DNA of 7,158 bases from Actinomycetota bacterium (GCA_009699025.1 WLOZ01000087.1:1-7158), one strand, 5' to 3'. Counted from the stretch's first letter, positions 1 through 6,640 are shown. Program-made: numbers and translations. The notes: generated by a model from the sequence alone, not told the origin.

Positions 1-2
1 GA

Positions 3-1349
3 TCAGCTCAGCCTGACGGGCATTGCTCCCACCCGCAGCGGACGGATTGTCACGATACAGGTCCCTCCCGAGGCTGGGCACACGCGTGTGGCTCGGGTCA
101 GCCGAACCAGGCTCGACGACGAGTCGCGCCACAGCACACGAAACGTCGTGCGGCCACGGGAGAAATGACATGTGTACAACTCGGTGCCTGTGCAGCCGAT
201 TAGACGTACCCCTGAGAGCCATCCCTTCAGCGTGGTGAGGGCCTTGGTGGCGGGTGTGTCGGTGAAGAGGGCCACGCCGAGGTAGTTGCCGGCTGGCGCC
301 CAGTTATACGGGTATACACGGGAGACACCCAAACGCATCGAGTCGAGGAAGGCGCGCGCCATGTACTGCGCGGCCACGCCTGCGAACGAGGTGTGCGGAA
401 TCGTGCCCGGCCCCGCGACCCCGAAGTTGAACTCGGTGTTCCACAGCGGGCGGGCCGGCGCATTCTCGCGCGCGAGCACCTTCTTGAAAAGGGCCACGCC
501 AGCGCTAGCGGCCGTGGGGCCGGCCGTTCCGCTCGGGTAGGGGTGCAGTGCGAACACGTCAGTCGGCCACGGGCGGCCGCCGAAGCCGTGTTCGGCAGCG
601 AGGGCCCGCAGGTACAGCGGAAAAAAGCCGTCGGGCTTGATTCCACGCCTAGTGGTGACGCTCGCAGACACGATGGTAATGCCCGGGTTCACGGTCTTGG
701 CGGCCTCGTCGGCGATTGCTGTGAGGCGAGCCGCCTGCGCAGGAGTGCCGGTGAAAAAGGTGGTGAGGTCGGCCTCGTTCCAGGCCTCGAATGCCCACGT
801 GGTTCCCGTGAACTCGGTGACGTGGTGGGCAAGGGCGGTGACGTAGGCGCGGAAGTCGTCGTCGCTCAGCGGGGGAGCCGTGCTCGACGACGGGCCGTAC
901 GGCCCTGCAGGTGCCGAGTCGCCAGCCGCCCAGCGAGGGGTCAACCCGAGGGGGATGACGAAGTCGGTGACTCCTTGCGCGCGGGCACGGGCCACCAGGG
1001 CGTCGAGACTGCTCCAGTCGAAGGCGCCAGAGCGGGTGGGCTGAAGTGTGGGCCACATCGTGTTGGAGTCCCAGAGGCGCCACGAGGTCGCAACAGCCCG
1101 AGTGGGGGAAGTGGGGTTAAGGCCCGGGTGGATTCCGAACAGGGTCGGGGCGATGAGCCGGGTGGTGGTCGCGGCCAGTCCTACCGCCACCGTGGCCCGC
1201 AGTTCGGGCTCCTCGATGAGAGCCGGGCCTGCGACCGCGGACGCTATGCCCACATTCCCGGGAGAGCCCGGATTGAGGCCGGGAGCAAGCCCGAGGGCCA
1301 ACCCGAGTGCGAGGCCCACAACGAAGGTGCGCGACCCGCGGCTGACCAT
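3..1349 (-). CDS. Secreted clan GH-A glycoside hydrolase (GH39/GH5-like), catalytic domain only
   Basis: Predicted extracellular glycoside hydrolase of 448 residues with a (beta/alpha)8-barrel. A signal peptide is seen at residues 1-40: basic start, hydrophobic Gly/Leu-rich core at 10-23, possible cleavage after AVA at 38-40. The barrel covers about 65-380: RLWDS near 91-95, TPRW at 137-140, the acid/base motif FEAWNEA with N191 and E192, ALHPYP at 267-272, and the nucleophile motif PLWNTEFNFG with E306. The 114-residue spacing between the two Glu fits retaining GH-A enzymes. The C-terminal tail has Cys pairs at 386/394 and 424/431 that may form disulfides. I chose the ATG at 1349 because it lies 13 bases after the upstream gene's stop, follows an AAGCGGGG purine-rich site and starts directly with a signal peptide; the frame stays open to a TTG at 1439, but that adds a non-signal-like stretch overlapping the upstream gene. 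It is a paralogue of the upstream hydrolase. The substrate cannot be told from sequence; a polysaccharide is inferred. Confidence 0.85.
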   Translation of the reverse strand: MVSRGSRTFVVGLALGLALGLAPGLNPGSPGNVGIASAVAGPALIEEPELRATVAVGLAATTTRLIAPTLFGIHPGLNPTSPTRAVATSWRLWDSNTMWPTLQPTRSGAFDWSSLDALVARARAQGVTDFVIPLGLTPRWAAGDSAPAGPYGPSSSTAPPLSDDDFRAYVTALAHHVTEFTGTTWAFEAWNEADLTTFFTGTPAQAARLTAIADEAAKTVNPGITIVSASVTTRRGIKPDGFFPLYLRALAAEHGFGGRPWPTDVFALHPYPSGTAGPTAASAGVALFKKVLARENAPARPLWNTEFNFGVAGPGTIPHTSFAGVAAQYMARAFLDSMRLGVSRVYPYNWAPAGNYLGVALFTDTPATKALTTLKGWLSGVRLIGCTGTELYTCHFSRGRTTFRVLWRDSSSSLVRLTRATRVCPASGGTCIVTIRPLRVGAMPVRLS

Positions 1350-1362
1350 GCTCGGCCCCGCT

Positions 1363-3414
1363 TCAGGCCACGTCGACGAGGGCCGGCTCGGTGTTCGCGG
1401 TGTAGACCCCAGCGGAGTAGGGGAGCGTTGCGCCCTCAAGAGTGTGGGTTCCGGTCACCTTGGCCCCCCCCACATTGGCGAAGGTTGATGTCGACTTCTC
1501 GCTCCACACGATGTACTTGTGAGAGCCGCCCTGCATCGTGAGACGGCACGACGTGAGGCTCGACGCGTTGGTGGTGCAGCCCTCAATCGACTCGGCAGCC
1601 GACCCGGGAGTCGCGAGCCAGGTGGCGAGCCGGGTGATGGTGTTAGTCGCGGGGGTGTTGGTCCACATCGGTATTCCGAGGCAGAACGAGGTGCAGGTGG
1701 TAGGCGGTTGGATCCACCCGTACCAGTACGTGCGCGAGATGCCCGCGCTGAGACTGCGCATGTAGATTTGCCCCACGATCGCGCGGACCTGCGAATCGGT
1801 GAGCGGGTCCTTGATGAGCGTTGCGGTCTCGGCCTCGGTTCCGTTGGTGCGGTAGTTGATTTCGGTATTCCAGATGGGTCGACCGGTCAATTCGACCCGC
1901 GAATCGACGAGTACCCGCTTGAACATGCCGGCGAGCTTCATCACGTCGCTGACGCTCTGGCTGAAATAGGGGTACAAGTGCACTGAATAAACCTCAGCGG
2001 GGGAACCCAGTGCCTTGAGACTGGCGAGGTAGTCGTCGACGAAGGGGTAGAACGACAGCATCCGCCGCGTAGCGATAGAGGCGCTCACCGCAAGTGCCGA
2101 CGGGTCGTTGGCATCGGTCACCTCCTTGACGATCTGGGTCATCATCGCCATTTGCGCGGCGGTGCCCTGCCAGTAGTCGACGAGGTTGGCTTCGTTCCAC
2201 GCCTGGTAGGCCTCGATGCGTCCCTGGTAGCGCTTGACCACCGCGGTGACGAAGCGGCGGTACGAGTTCATCTCGGGGTCGCCCGTGGCGTCTCCACCCG
2301 CTCCGAACTTGTCGGCGCCGGAACGGGTGGGCGGCTGCGATGCCCCCAGCGGGTACGCGGCCGGGTTGTGCACCATCGCAATGGCGTCGGGATCGGCGGC
2401 GTAGAAGCGGGGTGTGGAGGCGATCACGTACAGGAGCTTCTGACCCTTGCGCTCGGCCTCGGCGACGATGCCATCGAGCTTGGTCCAGTTCCAGGTGGAG
2501 GGGTCGGTATTGGGCTTGGTCTCGATTTGATTCCAGGCCACCCCGGCGTCCCAGATGCGAATGCTGCCGAACGGTTCGGGCACGGCGGCACCGAGCAGGC
2601 CTCCTACTCCGAGTGCCGCCTTGCTGATCGGCGTGGACTTGGCGTTGTCGGCCAGCACCATCGTGGGCTGGATCGAATAGGCGACGACGGCGCTGGTCGA
2701 GGACGGCATCCCGGGAGCCGCGTGAAGCACAGCGCGGGCCTCGAACCTCCCACTGCGCGACACTCGTACATTGAAGGCGGCGATACCCGTGGCACCCGTG
2801 GTGACGAGTCCGGTATAGGTCCAGGTGGGGTCGCCAACGTGTCGAACCTCGAGGTGCACCTTGCGCGAGGCGCGCGAACGAGTGTCGACGCCTGTGGGGG
2901 CGCTCACGCTGAACTTGAACGTCTTGACGCCGTTCCAGTTGGTGCCCCCCCCGTGTGAGAGGCCAACTGTGTTCGTGGTGGGCTTCACGGTGAAGGGGAT
3001 CGCGCGGCCCACGACGGCCTTGAGTCCTTTGGCTGCCGCGATAACCGTGCGGTACTGGTAGGCGGCAGCGGCGAGGGGCACGTAGGAAAGATTGATCCTT
3101 CCTTGTCCGCTCCAGCGGGTGGTGGCGACGGTCTTCCAGAGCCCAGTGCCCTTGCGTGACTGCAACAGCACGGTGCGGCCGACAGCGGGGAGGCCGGTCA
3201 CCGACGCGGTAAAGCTCAGGCGCAGTCCGGTGCCGCTCACACGTGCCGTGGGAGCGATGGTGACGCCAGGAAGCGGTGCGAGCAGGAGGCCGATGCGTGA
3301 TGACGAGGTCTCGGGCGTGCTCTGTGCCGGAAGCGTGCCCGCCAGCATGAGCGCGGCTCCGCTGAGCACCAAACATGCCCGCAGCACGGAACGTCGGGCA
3401 GACCGCTGATGCAT
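1363..3414 (-). CDS. Secreted clan GH-A glycoside hydrolase with two N-terminal Ig-like domains
   Basis: Predicted exported enzyme of 683 residues. The N terminus has a signal peptide with a twin-arginine-like RRSVLR at 7-12 and a hydrophobic core at about 13-27; cleavage is plausible near residue 30, and Tat export is possible but unproven. Two beta-sandwich segments follow: about 51-143 (GRTVLLQSRKG...WKTVATT, typical of actinobacterial Ig-like modules) and about 150-248. The catalytic barrel covers about 265-605: SIRIWDAGVAW at 284-294, STPRFYA at 333-339, acid/base motif AYQAWNEANL with N407 and E408, SVHLYPY at 477-483, nucleophile motif GRPIWNTEIN with E518. The C-terminal part has Cys pairs 574/578 and 613/623, then a small beta-rich tail. 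The ATG at 3414 is preceded by a modest GGGGA site and begins the signal peptide. It is the first gene of a two-gene unit with the paralogue 13 bases downstream. Clan GH-A is well supported; the exact family (GH39-like is my best guess) and the substrate are not. Confidence 0.87.
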   Translation of the reverse strand: MHQRSARRSVLRACLVLSGAALMLAGTLPAQSTPETSSSRIGLLLAPLPGVTIAPTARVSGTGLRLSFTASVTGLPAVGRTVLLQSRKGTGLWKTVATTRWSGQGRINLSYVPLAAAAYQYRTVIAAAKGLKAVVGRAIPFTVKPTTNTVGLSHGGGTNWNGVKTFKFSVSAPTGVDTRSRASRKVHLEVRHVGDPTWTYTGLVTTGATGIAAFNVRVSRSGRFEARAVLHAAPGMPSSTSAVVAYSIQPTMVLADNAKSTPISKAALGVGGLLGAAVPEPFGSIRIWDAGVAWNQIETKPNTDPSTWNWTKLDGIVAEAERKGQKLLYVIASTPRFYAADPDAIAMVHNPAAYPLGASQPPTRSGADKFGAGGDATGDPEMNSYRRFVTAVVKRYQGRIEAYQAWNEANLVDYWQGTAAQMAMMTQIVKEVTDANDPSALAVSASIATRRMLSFYPFVDDYLASLKALGSPAEVYSVHLYPYFSQSVSDVMKLAGMFKRVLVDSRVELTGRPIWNTEINYRTNGTEAETATLIKDPLTDSQVRAIVGQIYMRSLSAGISRTYWYGWIQPPTTCTSFCLGIPMWTNTPATNTITRLATWLATPGSAAESIEGCTTNASSLTSCRLTMQGGSHKYIVWSEKSTSTFANVGGAKVTGTHTLEGATLPYSAGVYTANTEPALVDVA

Positions 3415-3456
3415 GAGTCCCCAATTCGGTCAATCAAGGCAGGCCAGGAGGAAGAT

Positions 3457-3468
3457 GCAAGGCCTTGC
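3457..3468. repeat. 12-bp perfect palindrome in hydrolase 5' leader
   Basis: GCAAGGCCTTGC is a perfect inverted repeat. It lies 43 to 54 bases upstream of the start of the large hydrolase, downstream of the -10-like element, so it would be inside the 5' untranslated region. A half-site copy (CAAGGC) recurs at 3435-3440. It could be a protein-binding site; as an RNA hairpin it would have almost no loop. Confidence 0.45.
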
Positions 3469-3499
3469 CAATCATTACGGTTGGGGAAGTTCAGCTCTT

Positions 3500-3528
3500 A
3501 ATATACGCCACCCATATGGGTGAAGCCG
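3500..3528 (-). promoter_or_regulatory. Candidate promoter of the hydrolase pair
   Basis: The minus strand carries TATATT (3505 down to 3500), a good sigma-70-type -10 element in an otherwise G+C-rich region. At a 17-base spacing the -35 position (3528 to 3523) reads CGGCTT, a poor match to TTGACA. Initiation would fall near 3493, giving a leader of about 79 bases before the ATG at 3414. A weak -35 with a palindrome filling the spacer fits a regulated promoter. The position is inferred from sequence only. Confidence 0.4.
3508..3523. promoter_or_regulatory. Putative operator 1 (14-bp perfect palindrome)
   Basis: CACCCATATGGGTG at 3509-3522 is a perfect palindrome, and the flanking bases extend similarity to a 16-mer TCACCCRTAYGGGTGA with one mismatch. 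It sits immediately upstream of the TATATT element, filling the -10/-35 spacer for transcription of the hydrolase genes. A bound protein there would be expected to block or remodel the promoter. The regulator family cannot be told. Confidence 0.55.
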
Positions 3529-3544
3529 TCACCCGTACGGGCAC
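3529..3544. promoter_or_regulatory. Putative operator 2 (CACCCGTACGGG palindrome)
   Basis: CCCGTACGGG at 3532-3541 is a perfect 10-bp palindrome within TCACCCGTACGGG, matching the left arm and core of operator 1 (CACCC-RTAY-GGG). Its outer right arm is degenerate (CAC instead of TGA). Its centre is 21 bp from that of operator 1, so the two sites face the same side of the helix. Confidence 0.5.
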
Positions 3545-3553
3545 AGTAGTCAC

Positions 3554-3605
3554 GACACGGGTTACTTCGGTGACTCTGAGTGACACGGGGGCGTACTTCG
3601 GCGAC
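3554..3605. repeat. Diverged direct repeat in intergenic region
   Basis: GACACGGG occurs at 3554-3561 and 3582-3589, and TACTTCGGTGAC / TACTTCGGCGAC at 3563-3574 and 3594-3605. The two copies have the same order and differ by a 3-base change in internal spacing and one C/T difference. They lie between the 3' end of the FUSC gene and the two palindromes. They may be further regulatory sites or the trace of a small local duplication. Confidence 0.5.
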
Positions 3606-3646
3606 ACACATGTCAGTGGCTCCTGCGAGTGGAACGCGGTGGGCGG

Positions 3647-4723
3647 CTAGCTCGCGGAGATGTGCCCCGAGAGCAGTTCGGTGATCTTCTCCGAGTCGCG
3701 CAGAAGCGAGCCCCCCAGCAGCAGTGGAGTGGTGTCGTCAGCGCCGCGCACGTGAGTGACTGCCTCGCGACGAGTCGCTGTGACGATGCCTACCGGCCCG
3801 GTGTGCTGAGACAGGGTCTCAGCGGGGTTCGTGCGTGCTGTGTCGCTCTGAGTGCTAATCGCTCGTGCAGTTGCGAACAACACGTCCGATAGTGAGGACG
3901 CCATATCAGCGGGAATCGCGAGGCCTAGGCCGGCGGAGGCCACGAGATCGCGACACATGCTCACCACGGTGAGCGCTGTTCCCTCGGTGATGCATACCTG
4001 GTCGAGTACTGCCTGAGCGTCGTCTTCGGCGATGAGTGGCGACCAGCGTGATCCGTCGACTGCATCGGTGGCGTCGTGACGAATGCCGACGGTGGTGGTG
4101 AGAATGTGCTCGGCCTCACTGAGCCATGAACGAGCCGTGTCGACGTCGATGTGACCGTCACCTGAGTGCAATGTTGCGGCGATGGTGACGAGCAGCTCAG
4201 AAGTGCGATCGGCCTGTGCGACGACATCGGTCAGCGCGCGACCATGGGGCGTACCAGGGCGAGTGAAGAACGAGACTGCGAGGGCAACCACCGAACCCAC
4301 TATGACTCCGAGGAAGCGGGTCTCAACTGCCTCCGAGTTGAACTGCGGTCCGACAACGAGGATCACAGTCATACCGACGGCGACCGCACCCTCGTGTCCG
4401 AGTCGCAGCAGGTGCGCCACGAGAAAGCACACGATCACCGTGAGAAAGAGCGATACGGGGGAGTAGCCGACCACATGGAGAGCTGCCCACGCGAACGCGG
4501 CCCCCAAGGCAACTCCGAGTACCTGTCGCAGGCCTTCCTGCATCGAGCCGTGGAACGTGGGCCGCACAGAAACGAGTGCGGTAAGCGCGGCAACGACGGC
4601 TGACACCTGGGGCGTGAGCGAGCCGAGGCCGAATGCGATGGCTGCAGCCGCAGCAGCGAGCACCGCGATGCGGGAATCGTGATGCCGCACTGCGGCGCGG
4701 AGTCGTATCAGTAGGGAAGTCAT
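3647..4723 (-). CDS. FUSC-family (aromatic acid exporter-like) inner membrane protein
   Basis: A 358-residue membrane protein resembling the FUSC / aromatic acid exporter (ArAE, DUF939-like) group, whose characterised members export aromatic acids such as p-hydroxybenzoate or take part in resistance to organic acids. The first ~155 residues hold about six hydrophobic segments (about 18-34, 38-54, 66-84, 90-106, 112-126, 136-154). The family-like stretch SVRPTFHGSMQEGLRQVLG at 52-70 and ETRFLGVIVGS at 134-144 match the usual RPt..gs...g..R.lGt and R..G...G pattern. Residues ~160-358 are soluble, helical and cytoplasmic by prediction, and are not recognised. The ATG at 4723 is the first Met; an AGGAG directly abuts it, unusually close. 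It lies 85 bases after the potA-like gene on the same strand, so it could be co-transcribed, but a stem-loop lies between. The substrate is unknown; it is about half the length of full two-repeat FUSC proteins and may work as an oligomer. Confidence 0.75.
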   Translation of the reverse strand: MTSLLIRLRAAVRHHDSRIAVLAAAAAAIAFGLGSLTPQVSAVVAALTALVSVRPTFHGSMQEGLRQVLGVALGAAFAWAALHVVGYSPVSLFLTVIVCFLVAHLLRLGHEGAVAVGMTVILVVGPQFNSEAVETRFLGVIVGSVVALAVSFFTRPGTPHGRALTDVVAQADRTSELLVTIAATLHSGDGHIDVDTARSWLSEAEHILTTTVGIRHDATDAVDGSRWSPLIAEDDAQAVLDQVCITEGTALTVVSMCRDLVASAGLGLAIPADMASSLSDVLFATARAISTQSDTARTNPAETLSQHTGPVGIVTATRREAVTHVRGADDTTPLLLGGSLLRDSEKITELLSGHISAS

Positions 4724-4728
4724 CTCCT
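4724..4728 (-). promoter_or_regulatory. Shine-Dalgarno of the FUSC gene, abutting the ATG
   Basis: The minus strand reads GTAGGAG immediately followed by ATG, leaving no spacer between AGGAG and the start codon; usual spacing is about 5-9 bases. The SD is also the right arm of an inverted repeat CTCCT-GT-AGGAG (4724-4735). Translation initiation here is probably weak or controlled. No better in-frame start nearby is visible. Confidence 0.5.
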
Positions 4729-4791
4729 ACAGGAGCGCGTGAGGAGGGGCGATTCTTCCCCGATTTCGACGTGTCATCAGTCACATCGGAC

Positions 4792-4816
4792 AGGAGGAGT
4801 CGTGGCGACTACTCCT
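4792..4816 (-). terminator. Stem-loop over the potA-like stop codon (possible terminator or stability hairpin)
   Basis: On the minus strand AGGAG-T-AGTCG pairs with CGACT-C-CTCCT around a CCA loop: ten base pairs with one T/C mismatch. The stem contains the TAG stop of the ATPase gene (4809-4811). No U-run follows, so it is not a canonical intrinsic terminator. It may attenuate readthrough into the FUSC gene or protect the upstream message. It competes with the overlapping palindrome CTCCTCGAGGAG at 4812-4823. Confidence 0.4.
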
Positions 4817-5858
4817 CGAGGAGCGCAATGAGCGCACTGTCATCCCAGGACAGCCCCACCGACGCGCCACGCTCTGGCAATTCCCCCTCGCGAATCGATA
4901 CCAGGAAGGGAACCTCACCCACTCGCACTTGAGCGATGGCATGGTCACCTTGGAAGAAGACCTCAGCGACGACTCCTTCAACCTGTGTGGAGACATCTGA
5001 ACGCGGTGTGAGGCGAACTGATTCGGGGCGGATTGCCACAGCGATGGCGTTCTCACACTCGTCGCCGCAGGCAAACTCAGGCAGTTCCGGCGCACTCCAC
5101 AGTCCGCCCACGCGTCGTCCGCGCACGATCGTGCTGGTGCCAATGAAGTCAGCGACGAACAGGCTGCTGGGGCGACGGTACAGATTCAGCGGCGTATCGA
5201 GTTGGCGCACCTCACCGTGATTCATCACGGCGACCCGATCGGCGAGGCTCATCGCTTCGTCTTGATCGTGGGTCACGACGACGAAGGTGATGCCGACTTC
5301 ATGTTGCAGTCGTTTCAGTTCCATTTGCATCTCGCCGCGGATTTTGCGATCGAGTGCCGAGAGTGGTTCATCGAGCAACAGCAGCCGAGGGCGCTTCACA
5401 ATCGCTCGGGCCAGCGCCACGCGCTGTCGTTGTCCGCCGCTGAGTTTGTTAGGAAGGACGGCGCGCTTGTCGGTGAGGCCTACCGTTTCGAGTACGTCGC
5501 TGACGCGCTGACGAATCTCATCCTTCGGCACTTTCTCGCATTCCAAGCCGTAGGCGACATTGCGCTCGACACTCATGTGCGGAAAGAGCGCGTACGACTG
5601 AAACATGAGATTAACCGGGCGACGCTCGGCAGGCATCGTCAGCAGGTCGCGACCATCGAGGAGCACAGTGCCGGCGTCGGGCTGTTCGAAGCCTCCGAGC
5701 ACACGAAGCAAGGTGGTCTTGCCGCAACCCGATGGTCCGAGCAGTGCGAAGAACTCGTTCTCACCGATATCGAAACTCACCGAGTTCAGTGCGCGCACCT
5801 CACCGAATGATCGGTCGAGATTACGGATTTCGAGCAGCGGGGCCGCACTGGTGGTCAT
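4809..5858 (-). CDS. potA: ABC transporter ATP-binding protein, spermidine/putrescine type (PotA-like)
   Basis: ATPase subunit that drives import through the two membrane permeases encoded just upstream. It has 349 residues and all nucleotide-binding motifs in order: A-loop aromatic F18, Walker A GPSGCGKTT at 41-49, Q-loop Q87 in MFQSYALFPHM, signature LSGGQRQRVALARA at 139-152, Walker B LLLLDEPLSALD at 159-170, and switch His H197 in VTHDQDEA. Residues ~262-345 form a TOBE-like regulatory domain (IAVRPES-type segment seen as IAVAIRPESVRLTP). The ATG at 5858 overlaps the stop of the PotC-like gene in ATGA and has a very strong SD, GGGAGGTGA. PotA is the best match given the neighbouring permeases, but this subfamily also includes importers of other polyamines and small cations, so the substrate is inferred. 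The gene is intact. Confidence 0.9.
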   Translation of the reverse strand: MTTSAAPLLEIRNLDRSFGEVRALNSVSFDIGENEFFALLGPSGCGKTTLLRVLGGFEQPDAGTVLLDGRDLLTMPAERRPVNLMFQSYALFPHMSVERNVAYGLECEKVPKDEIRQRVSDVLETVGLTDKRAVLPNKLSGGQRQRVALARAIVKRPRLLLLDEPLSALDRKIRGEMQMELKRLQHEVGITFVVVTHDQDEAMSLADRVAVMNHGEVRQLDTPLNLYRRPSSLFVADFIGTSTIVRGRRVGGLWSAPELPEFACGDECENAIAVAIRPESVRLTPRSDVSTQVEGVVAEVFFQGDHAIAQVRVGEVPFLVSIREGELPERGASVGLSWDDSALIALLEE

Positions 5859-6640
5859 CCCCGGTCACCTCCCTTGAGAGTGTCGCTGAGGCGGCTGGTG
5901 CGTTGCGCGAGAATCACGGCGATAAACGACACGAGCAGCAAAACGGTAGCAAGTGCGTTGATCTGAGGAGTGACTCCGAACCGCACGCGTGAGTAGATGA
6001 CCACCGGCAGCGTCGGATCAGACGGTGACGACGTAAAGAAGGCAACGGTGAATTCATCGAGGCTGAGGGTGAATGCCAGCAGTGCACCGGCGATGATTGC
6101 CGGTCGCAACCCAGGCAGCGTGACCTTGCGGAATGTGCGTGCGGCCGATGCACCGAGATCGCGACTGGCTTCTTCGACACTTCGATCAGAAGCGGCCAAC
6201 CGGACGCGCACTACTGCGGCGACAAACGCAATGCCGAACACTGAGTGAGCCAACATCACGCTGACGGCACCGAGTGAGAACGAGATCAGCGTGTAGAAGG
6301 CCAGCAATCCGATGGCGAGCACGATGTCTGGCATCACGGCAGGCGCAGTCGACGCAGCGTCGAGAGTGCGCGACGGCAACACGCGCTCGAGGGCGATGGC
6401 TAGCAGGGTTCCGAGGATCACTGAGATCACGGTGCACCCCACAGCGACAATCAATGTGGTGCGAAGCCCGGCCATGATTTCACTGTCCTGCAGCAGCTCG
6501 GGGTACCACTTGAGTGAAAATCCCGACCATACAAAGGGGTTCTTGCTGGCGTTGAAGCTCATGAGCACCACCACCATGATGGGCAGGTACAAGAACGCGT
6601 AGAGCGCCCACAGCGGAGCCGTGCGTAGTGCGCGGCCCAT
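5855..6640 (-). CDS. potC: ABC transporter permease, PotC-like
   Basis: Membrane permease of 261 residues forming half of the translocation pore. Hydrophobic segments are seen at about 8-28, 60-85, 97-120, 125-147, 181-200 and 227-246. The EAA loop that contacts the ATPase is at 156-180 (EEASRDLGASAARTFRKVTLPG, with the key EA...G...P pattern). SLDEFTVAFFTSSPSDPTLP near 193-212 and RFGVTPQINAL at 220-230 are typical of PotC. I chose the ATG at 6640 because it forms a TGATG overlap with the stop of the PotB-like gene and has GGAG six bases upstream; a GTG at 6652 would add four residues. Its stop overlaps the ATPase start. The tight coupling supports equal synthesis of the complex. PotC is favoured over PotB by this motif set and by its position after the PotB-like gene. 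Confidence 0.9.
   Translation of the reverse strand: MGRALRTAPLWALYAFLYLPIMVVVLMSFNASKNPFVWSGFSLKWYPELLQDSEIMAGLRTTLIVAVGCTVISVILGTLLAIALERVLPSRTLDAASTAPAVMPDIVLAIGLLAFYTLISFSLGAVSVMLAHSVFGIAFVAAVVRVRLAASDRSVEEASRDLGASAARTFRKVTLPGLRPAIIAGALLAFTLSLDEFTVAFFTSSPSDPTLPVVIYSRVRFGVTPQINALATVLLLVSFIAVILAQRTSRLSDTLKGGDRG
5865..5873 (-). promoter_or_regulatory. Strong ribosome binding site of the PotA-like gene
   Basis: The minus strand reads GGGAGGTGA, a near-perfect complement to the 16S rRNA 3' end, 6 bases upstream of the ATG at 5858 when counted from the end of GGTGA. It lies inside the end of the PotC-like coding region and fixes the ATPase start at the ATGA overlap. Confidence 0.8.

Noticed and set aside
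1350..1439. Upstream TTG start for the smaller hydrolase
   Set aside because: It would overlap the upstream gene and place a charged 30-residue extension before the signal peptide; the ATG at 1349 fits better.
1440..1480. Programmed frameshift at the G8 tract fusing the two hydrolases
   Set aside because: The frame needed for fusion meets a TGA at 1455-1457 right after the tract, and the other frame also stops soon, so no fusion can result.
393..1541. 382-residue plus-strand open frame opposite the hydrolase genes
   Set aside because: It is Arg/Gly/Pro-rich with no recognisable motif, and lies antisense to two genes with clear catalytic motifs. Long antisense frames are usual in G+C-rich DNA.
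2152..2958. 268-residue plus-strand frame
   Set aside because: Antisense shadow of the hydrolase barrel, with Gly/Val-rich composition and no motif.
1994..3433. 479-residue minus-strand frame overlapping the large hydrolase
   Set aside because: It is out of frame with the hydrolase, highly Arg/His-rich, and has no domain signal; it is a shadow frame.
3465..3650. 61-residue plus-strand ORF in the intergenic region
   Set aside because: It needs a TTG start, has no visible ribosome binding site, is Thr/Val-rich without a motif, and runs through palindromes and direct repeats.
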